From Flavobacteriaceae bacterium MAR_2009_75 (GTDB lineage Bacteria > Bacteroidota > Bacteroidia > Flavobacteriales > Flavobacteriaceae): 64,000 nt of DNA. Position numbers and translations under genes: made by a program. Below, piece by piece: positions 26,165 through 36,159 of this stretch. Each line of letters starts with the position of its first letter. Positions within the stretch are counted from its first letter, which is position 1. The notes below the pieces were generated by a model, which made no database searches, was not told the origin of the DNA, and saw nothing but the letters and a program-made list of their open reading frames with translations. The DNA is taken from NCBI GenBank assembly GCA_002813285.1, contig PHTZ01000001.1:2169501-2233500 (forward strand). Direction: 5' to 3'.

Positions 26165-28051
26165 ATGCGAATAAATATATTTCTTTCAACGATTGCATTT
26201 TTCACATTGCTTTCCTGTAAAAATGAAAAAACTCAACATCAGGAAAATATCAGAATTGCTTTTATTTCAGATGTTCATTTGCTTGACGTCAAAGGCACTT
26301 TACAAGATATTGGTTATGACGGTATAAATAATCCTAAAACGGGACAGAAGGCCTTCATTAGAACCATGGAAGCTCAATTGCATTCCACTAGGCTTTTTAA
26401 TGAAAACTATTTTGCTTTTAAGGAAGCCCTTAACGATGTAGCTAAAAGGGGTATTAAATTGGTGGCCCTTCCCGGTGATTTTAGCGATGACGGCCAACCA
26501 ATTAATGTACGCGCCCTCAATAAAATTTTAAACGAATATCGCGAGAAGCACGATATCTCATTTTTTATTACCACAGGCAACCACGATCCCACTAGTCCGT
26601 TTGGGGAAGAGGCCGGCAAAAAAGATTTTATGGGTGCGCAGGGTCAGCGACAACCAATTATGAGTTCAGAAGACCTTTATCAATCCAACCGTGGAGAACT
26701 TCCGGTTTTGGTAAGCAAAGACATTCGGGAAATGGGATACAAAGAAATTGTAAACGAACTATCTCAACATGGCTTTTTCCCTTTGGAAAGCTATAAATAT
26801 TGGGAAACGCCCTTTTCCAAATATTCCTACGACACCTATTCATTTTCCGAAGCTAAAAAGCATTCCTCCTTAAAAAACAGAACGTACCAAATAACCGAGG
26901 GTTCTACCCCGCAACCAGATGTCAGTTATTTGGTGGAACCCATAAAGGGACTTTGGTTGGTGGCCATCGATGCCAATGTATATGTGCCCAAAGAAGACGG
27001 TCTTCAATATCACGGCGCAAGCATTGGCTACAATCAGGTTATCAAGTATAAAAAACATCTAGTAGAGTGGGTTGGTAGTATCGTTAGAAAAGCCAAAGAA
27101 CATGGCAAAGAAGTAGTGGCCTTTAGTCATTACCCCATGATAGAGTTTAATGACGGTGCTTCTTCTACTATGAAACAACTTTTTGGAGTTAAAGCCCTTC
27201 AAGCCCATAGAATTCCAGAAAAAGAAGTGGCCCGATTGTTTGCCGATGCAGGTCTCCAAATTCATTTTGGCGGACATATGCACATTAACGATTCGGGAAT
27301 AACCACCACAGAAAGAGGTAATACCCTAGCAAATATTCAAGTACCCTCACTGGCGGCCTATCAACCTGCCTATAAAATTTTGGAAAAGAAAAGCGACCAC
27401 TTTTGGGATGTGGAAACTGTGGTTCTTGAAAAGGTGAAAAACTATGACGAGTTTTTTGAACTCTATCATAGGGAACATGATAACCTCACCCAATCAAAAT
27501 CGCAAAACATCTGGAACAAAGAAGTTCTAACTGCCAAAGACTATCTCGATTTTACAGATTTTCACCTTCAAGAACTGGTAAGACTGCGCTTTTTACCTTC
27601 AGATTGGCCGCAAAGCCTGAAATCTCTGCTATTAGAAAATACAGGATTAGAGCTTCTTGTAATTTCACATTTACATGATACTGTTTCCTTCGAAGAACTA
27701 ACGAATTTAGAAAAATTTCAACAATCCCAACTATGGCAAACGGCTCTGAGAGAGGCTCAAAAACAAATGACATCTGAACAAGTGTCAGAGACCGACCTCT
27801 CTAATTGGACGGGCATTGACTGGATTACAGATTTCTACCGACTGAGAAGTGGAGACGAATTGGCAAAACGCGCCATTTCTAAAAAACGTCTAAAAGAATA
27901 TCAACTCATCATTCAAAACTTGGCCAACAACCATAGTTCATCTCTAAAACAGCTTCGAGAATTTAGTCAAATTTTTGATGCCCAGCTTCATTCAGAACCT
28001 GCCAGTAATTTCAGCATCGACCTGCATAAAGGAATGCTTATACCACATTAA
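26165..28051 (+). CDS. Lipoprotein calcineurin-type metallophosphoesterase
   Basis: This 628-residue protein has a lipoprotein signal (FFTLLSC, Cys18). The catalytic domain is in residues about 28-420: SDVHLLD, PGDFSDDG, GNHDPTSP, FSHYPM and GGHMHIND supply the metal ligands. The last 200 residues are helical, with no domain I recognise. It follows the SusCD terminator by 38 nt and probably has its own promoter. Its location suggests periplasmic or surface phosphoester hydrolysis tied to the neighbouring SusCD pair and GDPD-AlkP enzyme. The substrate is unknown. Its stop is only 15 nt from the convergent TRAP dctM stop, with no evident terminator between. Confidence 0.85.
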   Translation: MRINIFLSTIAFFTLLSCKNEKTQHQENIRIAFISDVHLLDVKGTLQDIGYDGINNPKTGQKAFIRTMEAQLHSTRLFNENYFAFKEALNDVAKRGIKLVALPGDFSDDGQPINVRALNKILNEYREKHDISFFITTGNHDPTSPFGEEAGKKDFMGAQGQRQPIMSSEDLYQSNRGELPVLVSKDIREMGYKEIVNELSQHGFFPLESYKYWETPFSKYSYDTYSFSEAKKHSSLKNRTYQITEGSTPQPDVSYLVEPIKGLWLVAIDANVYVPKEDGLQYHGASIGYNQVIKYKKHLVEWVGSIVRKAKEHGKEVVAFSHYPMIEFNDGASSTMKQLFGVKALQAHRIPEKEVARLFADAGLQIHFGGHMHINDSGITTTERGNTLANIQVPSLAAYQPAYKILEKKSDHFWDVETVVLEKVKNYDEFFELYHREHDNLTQSKSQNIWNKEVLTAKDYLDFTDFHLQELVRLRFLPSDWPQSLKSLLLENTGLELLVISHLHDTVSFEELTNLEKFQQSQLWQTALREAQKQMTSEQVSETDLSNWTGIDWITDFYRLRSGDELAKRAISKKRLKEYQLIIQNLANNHSSSLKQLREFSQIFDAQLHSEPASNFSIDLHKGMLIPH

Positions 28052-28066
28052 CGGCCTATGGAACGA

Positions 28067-29377
28067 TTAATCGATAAGTCCAAACGCCCGTGGCAACCAA
28101 AGTGAAAGCTCTGGAAAATAGGTAATGGCCATCAGTACAGCTATCATTACGGCCAATAAAGGCAGTAGGGGCTTGATTACCTTGGTAACGGGCACTTTTG
28201 CCACTCCACTACCAACAAACAACAAAGTTCCTACAGGTGGCGTACAGACCCCAATACAAAGGTTCAAGACAATGATCATACCGAACTGTACCGGGTGCAT
28301 ACCCAAAGCCATCGCAACAGGAAGAAAAATGGGTGTAAATATCAACACTGCCGGGGTCATATCCATAAAGGTCCCAACAATCAACAAAATGAGGTTGATC
28401 ATCAGAAATATCAAGATAGGATTGCTCACATTATCCAACAAGGCAGAGGTCAACATTTGAGGTATTCCCTCAAAAGAGAAAAGCCATGACATCGCCATAG
28501 AGGTTGCAATAAGAAACATTACGATTGCCGTGGTTCGTGCACTACGCAAAAGCAAAGGTTTGAAATCACTGTATTTGAGTTCTTTATTAATAAAGCCCAA
28601 AAGCATCGCATAGACCACAGCGATGGCAGCAGCTTCGGTAGCGGTGAAAACTCCCACTACAATTCCGCCTACAACGATTATAAGGAGTGTTAAACTTAAA
28701 AAGGCTTTTCTAAAATCAAGAAAGAGCTTTTTAAAACTTACTCTCGGCGCCTTTGGCAATCCTTTTCTTTTGGCATATAAAAAAACCATGATCATAAGGG
28801 CGAGCCCCACTAAAATACCGGGTATATAACCTGCGATAAAAAGAGCGGCAACGGAAGCCGTACCCCCACTAGCCAAGGCAAAAATAATGAGTACGTTACT
28901 TGGCGGAATCAGCAAGCCTGTTGTCGAAGAACTAATATTGACCGCGGCACTAAACTCTCTCGGATAGCCTTCCTTTTCCATCTTTTCGGTCAAAGTACTA
29001 CCAATGGCTGATGCGGCCGCCACCGCAGATCCCGAAATAGCCCCGAAAAGCATGGCTGCAATGATATTTACGAAAGCCAAACCACCGGGCAAGCTACCAA
29101 TAAGCGATTTTGCAAAATCTATGAGCCGCTTGGCGATACCTCCTGTATTCATTATCTCACCGGCCAAAATAAAGAATGGAATGGCCAACAGGGCAAAATT
29201 ATCAATACCCGTGGTCATACGCTGTGCGGCAGTGGTAGTAGCGGGTAGGTAGGCGATATTCAATATTAAGGTCAAGGTGGTAGAAATACCTATAGAATAG
29301 GCTACCGGCACCCCATAGGCCAATAAAGCGATAAAGCTTACAAAAAGTACGATAATGCTAATGGTCTCAATGCTCAT
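28067..29377 (-). CDS. dctM: TRAP transporter large permease subunit DctM
   Basis: This 436-residue, very hydrophobic protein has about 12 membrane segments and the DctM/SiaM layout (TGIDNFALLAIPFFILAGEIMNTGGIAKRL near residue 55, AAASAIGSTLTEKM, and SSSTTGLLIPPSN). It forms the Na+-coupled channel part of a tripartite ATP-independent periplasmic transporter. It starts one base after the dctQ stop, in a dctP-dctQ-dctM operon with uxaC upstream. The uronate isomerase context suggests hexuronate uptake. Confidence 0.93.
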   Translation of the reverse strand: MSIETISIIVLFVSFIALLAYGVPVAYSIGISTTLTLILNIAYLPATTTAAQRMTTGIDNFALLAIPFFILAGEIMNTGGIAKRLIDFAKSLIGSLPGGLAFVNIIAAMLFGAISGSAVAAASAIGSTLTEKMEKEGYPREFSAAVNISSSTTGLLIPPSNVLIIFALASGGTASVAALFIAGYIPGILVGLALMIMVFLYAKRKGLPKAPRVSFKKLFLDFRKAFLSLTLLIIVVGGIVVGVFTATEAAAIAVVYAMLLGFINKELKYSDFKPLLLRSARTTAIVMFLIATSMAMSWLFSFEGIPQMLTSALLDNVSNPILIFLMINLILLIVGTFMDMTPAVLIFTPIFLPVAMALGMHPVQFGMIIVLNLCIGVCTPPVGTLLFVGSGVAKVPVTKVIKPLLPLLAVMIAVLMAITYFPELSLWLPRAFGLID

Positions 29378-29378
29378 C

Positions 29379-29849
29379 TTAAAAATTTTGTTTCTTGATA
29401 TTGTAAATCGAAAAGAATATGATAATTAGCCCCGAAATGGGAACAATAGCATAGACCACCCCTAATGGTAGTTGCAACGCCGATGAAGTCTGACCTAGGG
29501 TTAAAGTGATATAAACTAAATTACCTCCGCCGATTACCATAATAATCAAGGCGAATAAGGCCATTAATATTTGAATGATTTTTTGACGTTTCACCTTTCT
29601 ATCCGCAGGAAGTTTTGACAAAAGAAAATCCATTGATAAATGACCATCTTTACTACCATTGATATGAGCGGCACCTAAAACAGTCAACCAAATCAAAGAG
29701 AATCTGGCGAACTCTTCAGTGAACGAACTTGATTGGCCGACCACATAACGCGATACTACTTGCCATACGACATCGATAACCAGTAAGCCGAAAACTACAA
29801 CTAAAAGGGCTTCTATTACCTTGTTCAGAGTGATATAGATTCTTTCCAT
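29379..29849 (-). CDS. dctQ: TRAP transporter small permease subunit DctQ
   Basis: This 156-residue protein has four predicted membrane helices and the family motif FTEEFARFSLIWLTVLGAA. DctQ bridges the binding protein and DctM. Its ATG overlaps the dctP stop by one base (TAATG) and its stop sits one base before the dctM start, so the three subunits are tightly coupled. Confidence 0.92.
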   Translation of the reverse strand: MERIYITLNKVIEALLVVVFGLLVIDVVWQVVSRYVVGQSSSFTEEFARFSLIWLTVLGAAHINGSKDGHLSMDFLLSKLPADRKVKRQKIIQILMALFALIIMVIGGGNLVYITLTLGQTSSALQLPLGVVYAIVPISGLIIIFFSIYNIKKQNF

Positions 29850-30853
29850 TAATTTGCGTTTATCTTTTCGATGATGGGTTTTAGTTTAGGGTCTTCCAAT
29901 AGTCTTTCCATAACGGGTCTTGACTTTGTAACAAAGGGTTCTTTATCGGGGTAGATAAATTCAACACCTTCCTCTTTCAACATTTTCATGTTTTCGGCGA
30001 CCGTTTCTTTCCAAAACTGTTTTTGCTTTTCAACACTTTCATCCGCAGCCTCTTCAAGCCATCCTTTTTCTTCATCCGAAAGGGAATCCCAAAATTTTGT
30101 GCCGATAATGACCACATCGGGCACCATGGTATGCTCGTCAAAAATGTAATACTTACATACTTCAAAATGATTCGAACTTACGAATGAAGGTATATTATTT
30201 TCCGCGCCATCAACCACGTTCTGTTGTAGGGCAGTATACAATTCGCCGAATGACATGGGGGTTGCAGAGGCCCCTAAAGTATTGGCCATGTCAACCGACA
30301 TTTGGTCGTTCTGAACCCTTATCTTGAGACCATCAAGGTCATCTGGAGAATTCACCGGTTTATCTTTGGTGTAAAAACTTCTGGCACCGGCATCATAAAA
30401 ACAAATGCCACGTAATAAATACTCGGTTCCGCTTTCCAACAATTGTTTACCAACTTCACCCTCTAGATTTGCAAACAAGTGTTCATTGTCGCGAAATAAG
30501 TACGGTATGACCGTGATTTGATATTCAGGTGCAAAATTTGAAAGTGCAGAAGCACTTACCTTTGTCATTGCAATACTACCTATCTGCAATAGCTCAAGGG
30601 CTTCTCTTTCAGAACCCAATTGCCCATCAGGAAAAATCTTAATCTGTAATTTGCCCTCAGATTTTTCATTCAGTGATTCTTGCATGGCCAAAATACCCTT
30701 ATGTACAGGGTGGGAGGTTGGCAGGGAATGGGCAAAGAAAAGTATCTTCTCGTCGCTTACTGTCGAGCAAGAATAAAAAGTCATCGCCAACGATATAGTT
30801 ATCATCAGCAAAAAGCACTTTTTCAATACCACAGGTTTTAAAAATTGTTTCAT
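29849..30853 (-). CDS. dctP: TRAP transporter substrate-binding protein DctP, apparently lipid-anchored
   Basis: This 334-residue solute-binding protein has the DctP fold. LKIRVQNDQMSVDMANTLGA and PMSFGELYTALQQNVVDGAENN carry the conserved carboxylate-binding arginine and the ligand-closing region. The N-terminus is long and basic, ending in FYSC, a lipobox, so the mature protein may be membrane-anchored rather than soluble as most DctPs are. It follows uxaC by 117 nt on the same strand. The ligand is inferred to be a hexuronate such as glucuronate or galacturonate. Confidence 0.9.
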   Translation of the reverse strand: MKQFLKPVVLKKCFLLMITISLAMTFYSCSTVSDEKILFFAHSLPTSHPVHKGILAMQESLNEKSEGKLQIKIFPDGQLGSEREALELLQIGSIAMTKVSASALSNFAPEYQITVIPYLFRDNEHLFANLEGEVGKQLLESGTEYLLRGICFYDAGARSFYTKDKPVNSPDDLDGLKIRVQNDQMSVDMANTLGASATPMSFGELYTALQQNVVDGAENNIPSFVSSNHFEVCKYYIFDEHTMVPDVVIIGTKFWDSLSDEEKGWLEEAADESVEKQKQFWKETVAENMKMLKEEGVEFIYPDKEPFVTKSRPVMERLLEDPKLKPIIEKINAN

Positions 30854-30970
30854 TCGTTGTCTGTTTCTAAGGCTTCGGATTATTTTAGGGTCGATTACTA
30901 CGTTCTAGACCCCATCCTACAAACTAAACCAATATTAGTATTTAGATATTTTTGCATTCACGAAAATCGA

Positions 30971-32377
30971 TTAGAAATCGAAATACTTTTTTGCATTGTT
31001 GTAGCAAATATTTTGAACGATTTTACCGATCCACTCCATATCATTTGGCAATTCACCGTTTCTGATATCTTCACCGAACAGGTTGCACAGAATACGACGA
31101 AAATATTCATGACGCGGAAAAGACAAAAAACTCCTTGAGTCGGTCAGCATACCGATAAAGCAACTGATCAACCCCATGTTCGAAAGGGTATTTATTTGCT
31201 CGGTCATACCGTCTTTCTGATCTAAGAACCACCAACCTGATCCCCATTGTACCTTGCCCCTAACGCTTCCATCATTAAAGTTGCCGATCATGGTCGCCAT
31301 CATTGCGTTATCACCAGGGTTCAGGTTATACAATATTGTTTTTGTGAGTTTATCTTTGCCATCTAAGGTATCTAAAAACTTAGATAGGCTCTGGGCTTGA
31401 GGATAATCACCGATAGAGTCCCACCCGGTATCCGGTCCCAATACGCTCAACATTCTTTTGTTATTGTTTCGCAACGCGCCCAAATGAAATTGTTGCACCC
31501 AACCGAACTCATGATAGGTTTCGGATAGATAAAGCATCAATGCGCTTTGAAATTTTGCATTCTCAACTTCCGAAATGGTTTGCCCCTCTCTTCTCTTTTT
31601 GAAAATAGCCTTGATTTCATTCTCGGTAAAATTTTCTGCATACAAATGTGCCAAACCATGATCGCATAAGCGACATCCGTTTTCATGAAAATATTCAATT
31701 CGATTTCTTAGGGCCGAACACAGCTGGTCATAAGTCGAAATGGTACTGTTACTGACTTTTTCTAGACTGTCTAGGTAGCTATTGTAAGCGTCACTTGCAA
31801 TTAATATGGCCTTGTCGGGCCTGAAGGCGGTACTTACCTTGGTGCCGAAAGTGCTTTTGCTCAATTGTTGGTGGTACTCTAGCGTATCGATAGGATCTTC
31901 CGTCGTACATAGGACCTCAACGTTCATTTTGGAAATGAGCTCTCTTGAACTGTATTCAGGAGTTCTTAATTTTTCAGAGGCATTCTCAAAAACAGTATCC
32001 GCATTTTTATCCGATAATAAATCATCGATGCCAAAATAGCGGGAAAGTTCCATATGCGTCCAATGGTATAACGGATTTCGCATAGTATATGGTACAGTAT
32101 GCGCCCATTTAGAAAACTTCTCTTTATTCGAGGCATCACCGGTTATATACTTTTCATCTATACCTAAAGTTCGCATAGCTCGCCACTTGTAATGGTCACC
32201 ATCTATCCATGCCGCCGTAATGGAATCGAAGACCGTATTTTCCGCTAATGCTTTTGGCGATAAATGGTTATGGTAATCGATTACAGGCATGTTCGCAGCG
32301 TAGCTATGATATAGCTCTTGGGCATATTTACTTTCCAATAAAAAATTATCGTTGATGAGTTTGGTATCTGTTGCCAT
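30971..32377 (-). CDS. uxaC: Glucuronate/galacturonate isomerase UxaC
   Basis: This 468-residue cytoplasmic enzyme of the amidohydrolase-like UxaC family has DYHNHLSPKALAEN near residue 35 as the metal-site HxH. Conserved stretches include CTTEDPIDTLEYHQ, TAFRPDK, HLGALRNNNKRML, GPDTGWDSIGD and LTDSRSFLSFPRHEYFRR. It converts D-glucuronate to D-fructuronate or D-galacturonate to D-tagaturonate, the first cytoplasmic step of uronate catabolism. The later genes (uxuA/uxuB or uxaA/uxaB) are not in the window. It is the first gene of the strand block leading into the TRAP operon. Confidence 0.95.
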   Translation of the reverse strand: MATDTKLINDNFLLESKYAQELYHSYAANMPVIDYHNHLSPKALAENTVFDSITAAWIDGDHYKWRAMRTLGIDEKYITGDASNKEKFSKWAHTVPYTMRNPLYHWTHMELSRYFGIDDLLSDKNADTVFENASEKLRTPEYSSRELISKMNVEVLCTTEDPIDTLEYHQQLSKSTFGTKVSTAFRPDKAILIASDAYNSYLDSLEKVSNSTISTYDQLCSALRNRIEYFHENGCRLCDHGLAHLYAENFTENEIKAIFKKRREGQTISEVENAKFQSALMLYLSETYHEFGWVQQFHLGALRNNNKRMLSVLGPDTGWDSIGDYPQAQSLSKFLDTLDGKDKLTKTILYNLNPGDNAMMATMIGNFNDGSVRGKVQWGSGWWFLDQKDGMTEQINTLSNMGLISCFIGMLTDSRSFLSFPRHEYFRRILCNLFGEDIRNGELPNDMEWIGKIVQNICYNNAKKYFDF

Positions 32378-32626
32378 TTTTAAACTTATGAGCTCTAGTA
32401 ATTTAGAATAAAAGATTTATTTGCCTTGCAATTAGTAAATCTGCAAGGTTTTAAAAATAGGTTTCTATTTGCGTTTAAGCAAGAAAAAAGATAAAGAATA
32501 CAATCGTTGCCCATATCGTATTATACTTGAATAAAAATTGGATTCTTGAGACGTTTTTAAGAAAACTATAACGTCAGGTTTTTTTCTATTACTGAGCTGC
32601 GAGGTACATTGAACAAAAATATTCTT

Positions 32627-33340
32627 ATGAAAGAACTAAAAGATAAAGTAGCATATATTACAGGAGGGTCAAAAGGTATCGGCTATGCCGTTGCCGAAAA
32701 ATTGTTGGCCTCGGGAATGAAAGTTGCCATAAGCGGTCGAACATTACAAACGGTACGCAAAGCAGCAGATCAACTGGGCGACGAGAGCCAAGTAATCGGT
32801 CTTGCCTCTGATGTTTCAAAATTGCGTGATGAAGAAGAGGCCGTCAAAAAGATTATTGATAAATGGGGAAAAATAGACTTGGTTTTGGCCAATGCAGGAC
32901 TTGGAAATTTCGCCCCAATCGATGAAATGACCGAAACCCAATGGCATCAAATGATCAATACCAATCTAAATGGTGTTTTTCATACGCTAAAGGCTTCAGT
33001 TGATGCCTTGAAAAAATCAAAAGGGTATTACATGACATTGGCGAGTCTCGCAGGCACGAATTTCTTTGCTTCTGGTGCTGGTTACAATGCCACCAAATTC
33101 GGAGTGGTCGGTTTCACCCAAGCTGCAATGCTAGACCTTAGAAAGTATGATATAAAGGTTTCTACTATCATGCCGGGTTCTGTTGCCACTCACTTTAATG
33201 GAAACGAACCTGATGATAAAGACGCTTGGAAAATTCAACCTGAAGATATTGGTGAACTAGTGGTCGACTTATTGAAAATGCACCCTCGAACGTTACCAAG
33301 TAAAATTGAGGTTCGACCCAGCAGACCTGATAAAAAATAG
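32627..33340 (+). CDS. SDR-family NAD(P)-dependent oxidoreductase
   Basis: From ATG 32627 this is a 237-residue short-chain dehydrogenase; an upstream TTG at 32609 would add six residues. The N-terminal nucleotide loop is TGGSKGIG, followed by NAG and the catalytic Ser-Tyr-Lys triad in SLAGTNFFASGAGYNATKFG. It resembles 3-ketoacyl-(acyl carrier protein) reductase-like SDRs, but the substrate cannot be told. It is a single-gene unit, ended by a bidirectional hairpin shared with the convergent AddB-like gene. Confidence 0.85.
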   Translation: MKELKDKVAYITGGSKGIGYAVAEKLLASGMKVAISGRTLQTVRKAADQLGDESQVIGLASDVSKLRDEEEAVKKIIDKWGKIDLVLANAGLGNFAPIDEMTETQWHQMINTNLNGVFHTLKASVDALKKSKGYYMTLASLAGTNFFASGAGYNATKFGVVGFTQAAMLDLRKYDIKVSTIMPGSVATHFNGNEPDDKDAWKIQPEDIGELVVDLLKMHPRTLPSKIEVRPSRPDKK

Positions 33341-33360
33341 AAGTATTCAAATTGAAAAAG

Positions 33361-33386
33361 GCCCGAAGACATTTTATTTTTCGGGC
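33361..33386. terminator. Bidirectional terminator between the SDR and AddB-like genes
   Basis: The stem GCCCGAA/TTCGGGC (33361-33367 and 33380-33386) has A-rich flank on the left and TTTCTTTTTAT on the right. It sits between two convergent stop codons 63 nt apart and can serve both strands. Confidence 0.8.
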
Positions 33387-33402
33387 TTTCTTTTTATACG
33401 GA

Positions 33403-36144
33403 TTAAACCTCTTTTTCTTCAAAAGCACTATAAGGGTTACAAATTTCCAGAATCAAGGCCTTTAATTCATTAAAGAATAGGGCCAAGGTCTCTTGCGTTA
33501 TTTGATAATCTTTCTTTCGGCTCATTTTTGCTTCTTTAGTTGCAAAACGTAGAAGTCCGGAGCTTAAATTTTTAAAGGTAAAAATACCTGACTCAATCGT
33601 TTCGATAGGTTGTTGTGCATTATACATTACGGCATAGCAGAGCAGTTGAAATGCCTTACTGTATTCATATTCGGAAGCAATCTCGACCCAATCAACAATT
33701 TCTACCTGCGATTGATTTACTCTACCAGTTTTATAATCAATAATACGTACCGTACCGTCATATGAATCGACGCGGTCAAGTTTTCCTTTTAATTGAACCG
33801 GAAACTCCAGTTCCGGTATTTGAAGTTGAACTTTGAGATTTTGCTCAAGAGCGATAATCTTTATTTCATGCGCTTCGGCTTCCTTTATTTCTAAATCGAT
33901 AAAGTTCTCAATATAACGCACGATTACATGATATGCGATCAAGTTTTTACCTTGACTAATATCTCCCTCTAAATAAGACTTTGAAAAGTGTTGTTTCACC
34001 AACTTAATTATATTGCCCTTAGCTTCGGTCAAGTTCTTCTCAGTAAGAATCTGACCTACCAATGGCGTATAAATATCTTCTAGGGTGTCATGAACAATGG
34101 TGCCAAAAGTGTTGGCCGCAATGGTCTCCTCAACCTCTAGAACATCATCAATTCCCAAAAGATTACGCTTGTAGAAATCAATGGGGTTTCTAATATAATT
34201 GCTTAAGGAAGTTGGTGAAAAACCTCTGGACGCATGAGCTTTGATCAACGAGAGTAGATGCTCGTCTTTTTCAATGATTTCAATCGATTTTCTTACCGGG
34301 TTTATCTCAGGTGCCGCAATTTTTTCTCTTATATCGGGGTGTTTATTTTCATCGGTGAGCAATTGACTTATCAAACGACTTTTCTCACCACCTTCTAGCA
34401 CATCGGACTCTGTATTATACAGAAGGTAAATATTCTTTGCACGCTGTAACAGTCGATAGAAGTGATAGGTGTAGACAGCATCTTTTTCTTTATAGGTGGG
34501 CAGACCTAAACGAACTTTTAAATCAAATGGAATAAAAGAGTTGTTCGATTTGCCCGAGGGAAGTATTCCTTCATTAACCGAAGTAAGAATAACCGTCTCA
34601 AAATCTAAATTTCTGCTCTCTAACATTCCCATAATTTGAAGCCCCTCTAGTGGCTCACCCTGAAAGTCTAGCGATTCTGCGCTTAACAGTTCACGATAAA
34701 GTGCCTGTAGCGATTTTAAATCGGCTACAAATGAATGGTCACGCACCAAATCGACCAACTGATTGAACAGCGTATAGAACCTATATAAATATTCTAAGGC
34801 TAGGGCATCATCAAGTAGTTTAAATTTCCCCTTTAAAGCTAATATAAGATCAATACATCGCTCGATAAACTCGTTCGGTTTTAACTCATCATCAGTGAAT
34901 AGCCGTGATGCATGTTCACTGTCTATAATCTCATTGAGCTTATCGGCACTTAAATAGCTCCAGTTTTTGGTTCGAATAATTTCTACTATACTGCTAACCG
35001 AAACTTTGTCGTCATTTAGAAGCACTTGAAGATAGGGATGGCTCAACAAAGACTGAATATTCTTATGAAACCATTTACCGTTACTTTTAGAAATATATAA
35101 ATCAATAAACTGATCAAAGAGTGAAGCCAAGGGGGTTTTATCCAATGGGTAACCCATGGTAATGTTAATACCATCGACTTCTTCTGGAATAGAATTGATT
35201 AACGAATTCATCAACGTTTCATCACCTAGCACAACCGCAGTGTTTTGCAATTTGGCAGCTGATTCAAAACGTAACTTTGACAGCAATTGACCAGTATACT
35301 TAGCCTGCGAAACATTTTTTGGAATTCCGATTACCTCAATGTTTTTCGATGATAAATAGTAATCACTAATTCCTTTTGGGGAAGAATTTTTATAATAGGG
35401 CCAATTTTTAAGGTGTTGACGGATAAACAGACTTGCATCATGAACGGCGTCGCTCAAAAAATAAGAATCAAGATCCCAATAAATATCAGAATCTACTTTC
35501 GAAAGAATACTTTGTATAATTCGACTCTCAGCAGTGTTCAATGCATTAAAGCCGACAAACAAAAAATGTTTTTCAGCTTGACCCTGTAAATAATCATCTA
35601 GCCTATTACAGGCCTTTCGATAAACGAGACCCTGGTGACCGATACCTTTCTCGGCTAGTTTAGAATTGAACTTGTGATACAAGGGTTCGAGGTTATTCCA
35701 AAAGTCAAGATAGTCTTCCATCATCTTGGTCTTGTTTTCCTCTAAAGACCAATGGTTGATTTCTTGAATCGCGGCTAGATTGCCAAATAGTTTAGACACA
35801 TCAATAAGATATCTATCTATCTCATTAAAATCTTGAAGCAAGGTTTGCGCCCATTTAGAGAAAGTGAAAAAATCATCTTTTCTTTCTAAGGGCTGCTCGC
35901 AATATGCTTCGTATAATGTGAACAGTTGTTGGGTCGCACTGGCATAGGTAAGGCCAGATATTTTTTCAACAAAGCTTTCTATGCTATGAATTTCGGGAGA
36001 GAAAATAGAACCTTCTATATTCTTCGCTATAGCCTTCTTTAAGAAGGTTCCCGCCCTCTTACTGGGCAGTATGAAAATTAACTTCTCAAAAGAGTAACCC
36101 TTTTCAGAAATTTCAACAACAACATCTTCTAAAAAACTCTGCAT
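33403..36144 (-). CDS. AddB-like PD-(D/E)XK nuclease-helicase subunit
   Basis: From ATG 36144 the protein is 913 residues. The longer frame up to 36171 would run into the ompA terminator and is rejected. The N-terminal part (FILPSKRAGTFLKKAI, a degenerate Walker-like region) and middle resemble an inactive UvrD-type helicase. The C-terminus has a RecB-type nuclease domain with GKLDRVD...IIDYKTGR. This is the usual Bacteroidota partner of the AddA-like UvrD protein encoded 3 kb away on the same strand, for recombinational repair of double-strand breaks. The iron-sulfur cysteines known in some AddB proteins are not obvious here. Confidence 0.85.
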   Translation of the reverse strand: MQSFLEDVVVEISEKGYSFEKLIFILPSKRAGTFLKKAIAKNIEGSIFSPEIHSIESFVEKISGLTYASATQQLFTLYEAYCEQPLERKDDFFTFSKWAQTLLQDFNEIDRYLIDVSKLFGNLAAIQEINHWSLEENKTKMMEDYLDFWNNLEPLYHKFNSKLAEKGIGHQGLVYRKACNRLDDYLQGQAEKHFLFVGFNALNTAESRIIQSILSKVDSDIYWDLDSYFLSDAVHDASLFIRQHLKNWPYYKNSSPKGISDYYLSSKNIEVIGIPKNVSQAKYTGQLLSKLRFESAAKLQNTAVVLGDETLMNSLINSIPEEVDGINITMGYPLDKTPLASLFDQFIDLYISKSNGKWFHKNIQSLLSHPYLQVLLNDDKVSVSSIVEIIRTKNWSYLSADKLNEIIDSEHASRLFTDDELKPNEFIERCIDLILALKGKFKLLDDALALEYLYRFYTLFNQLVDLVRDHSFVADLKSLQALYRELLSAESLDFQGEPLEGLQIMGMLESRNLDFETVILTSVNEGILPSGKSNNSFIPFDLKVRLGLPTYKEKDAVYTYHFYRLLQRAKNIYLLYNTESDVLEGGEKSRLISQLLTDENKHPDIREKIAAPEINPVRKSIEIIEKDEHLLSLIKAHASRGFSPTSLSNYIRNPIDFYKRNLLGIDDVLEVEETIAANTFGTIVHDTLEDIYTPLVGQILTEKNLTEAKGNIIKLVKQHFSKSYLEGDISQGKNLIAYHVIVRYIENFIDLEIKEAEAHEIKIIALEQNLKVQLQIPELEFPVQLKGKLDRVDSYDGTVRIIDYKTGRVNQSQVEIVDWVEIASEYEYSKAFQLLCYAVMYNAQQPIETIESGIFTFKNLSSGLLRFATKEAKMSRKKDYQITQETLALFFNELKALILEICNPYSAFEEKEV

Positions 36145-36159
36145 AATCAAAAATAAAAA

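Noticed and set aside
28125-28460. 111-residue plus-strand protein opposite dctM
   Set aside because: Antisense shadow of a membrane protein; composition mirrors the dctM helices.
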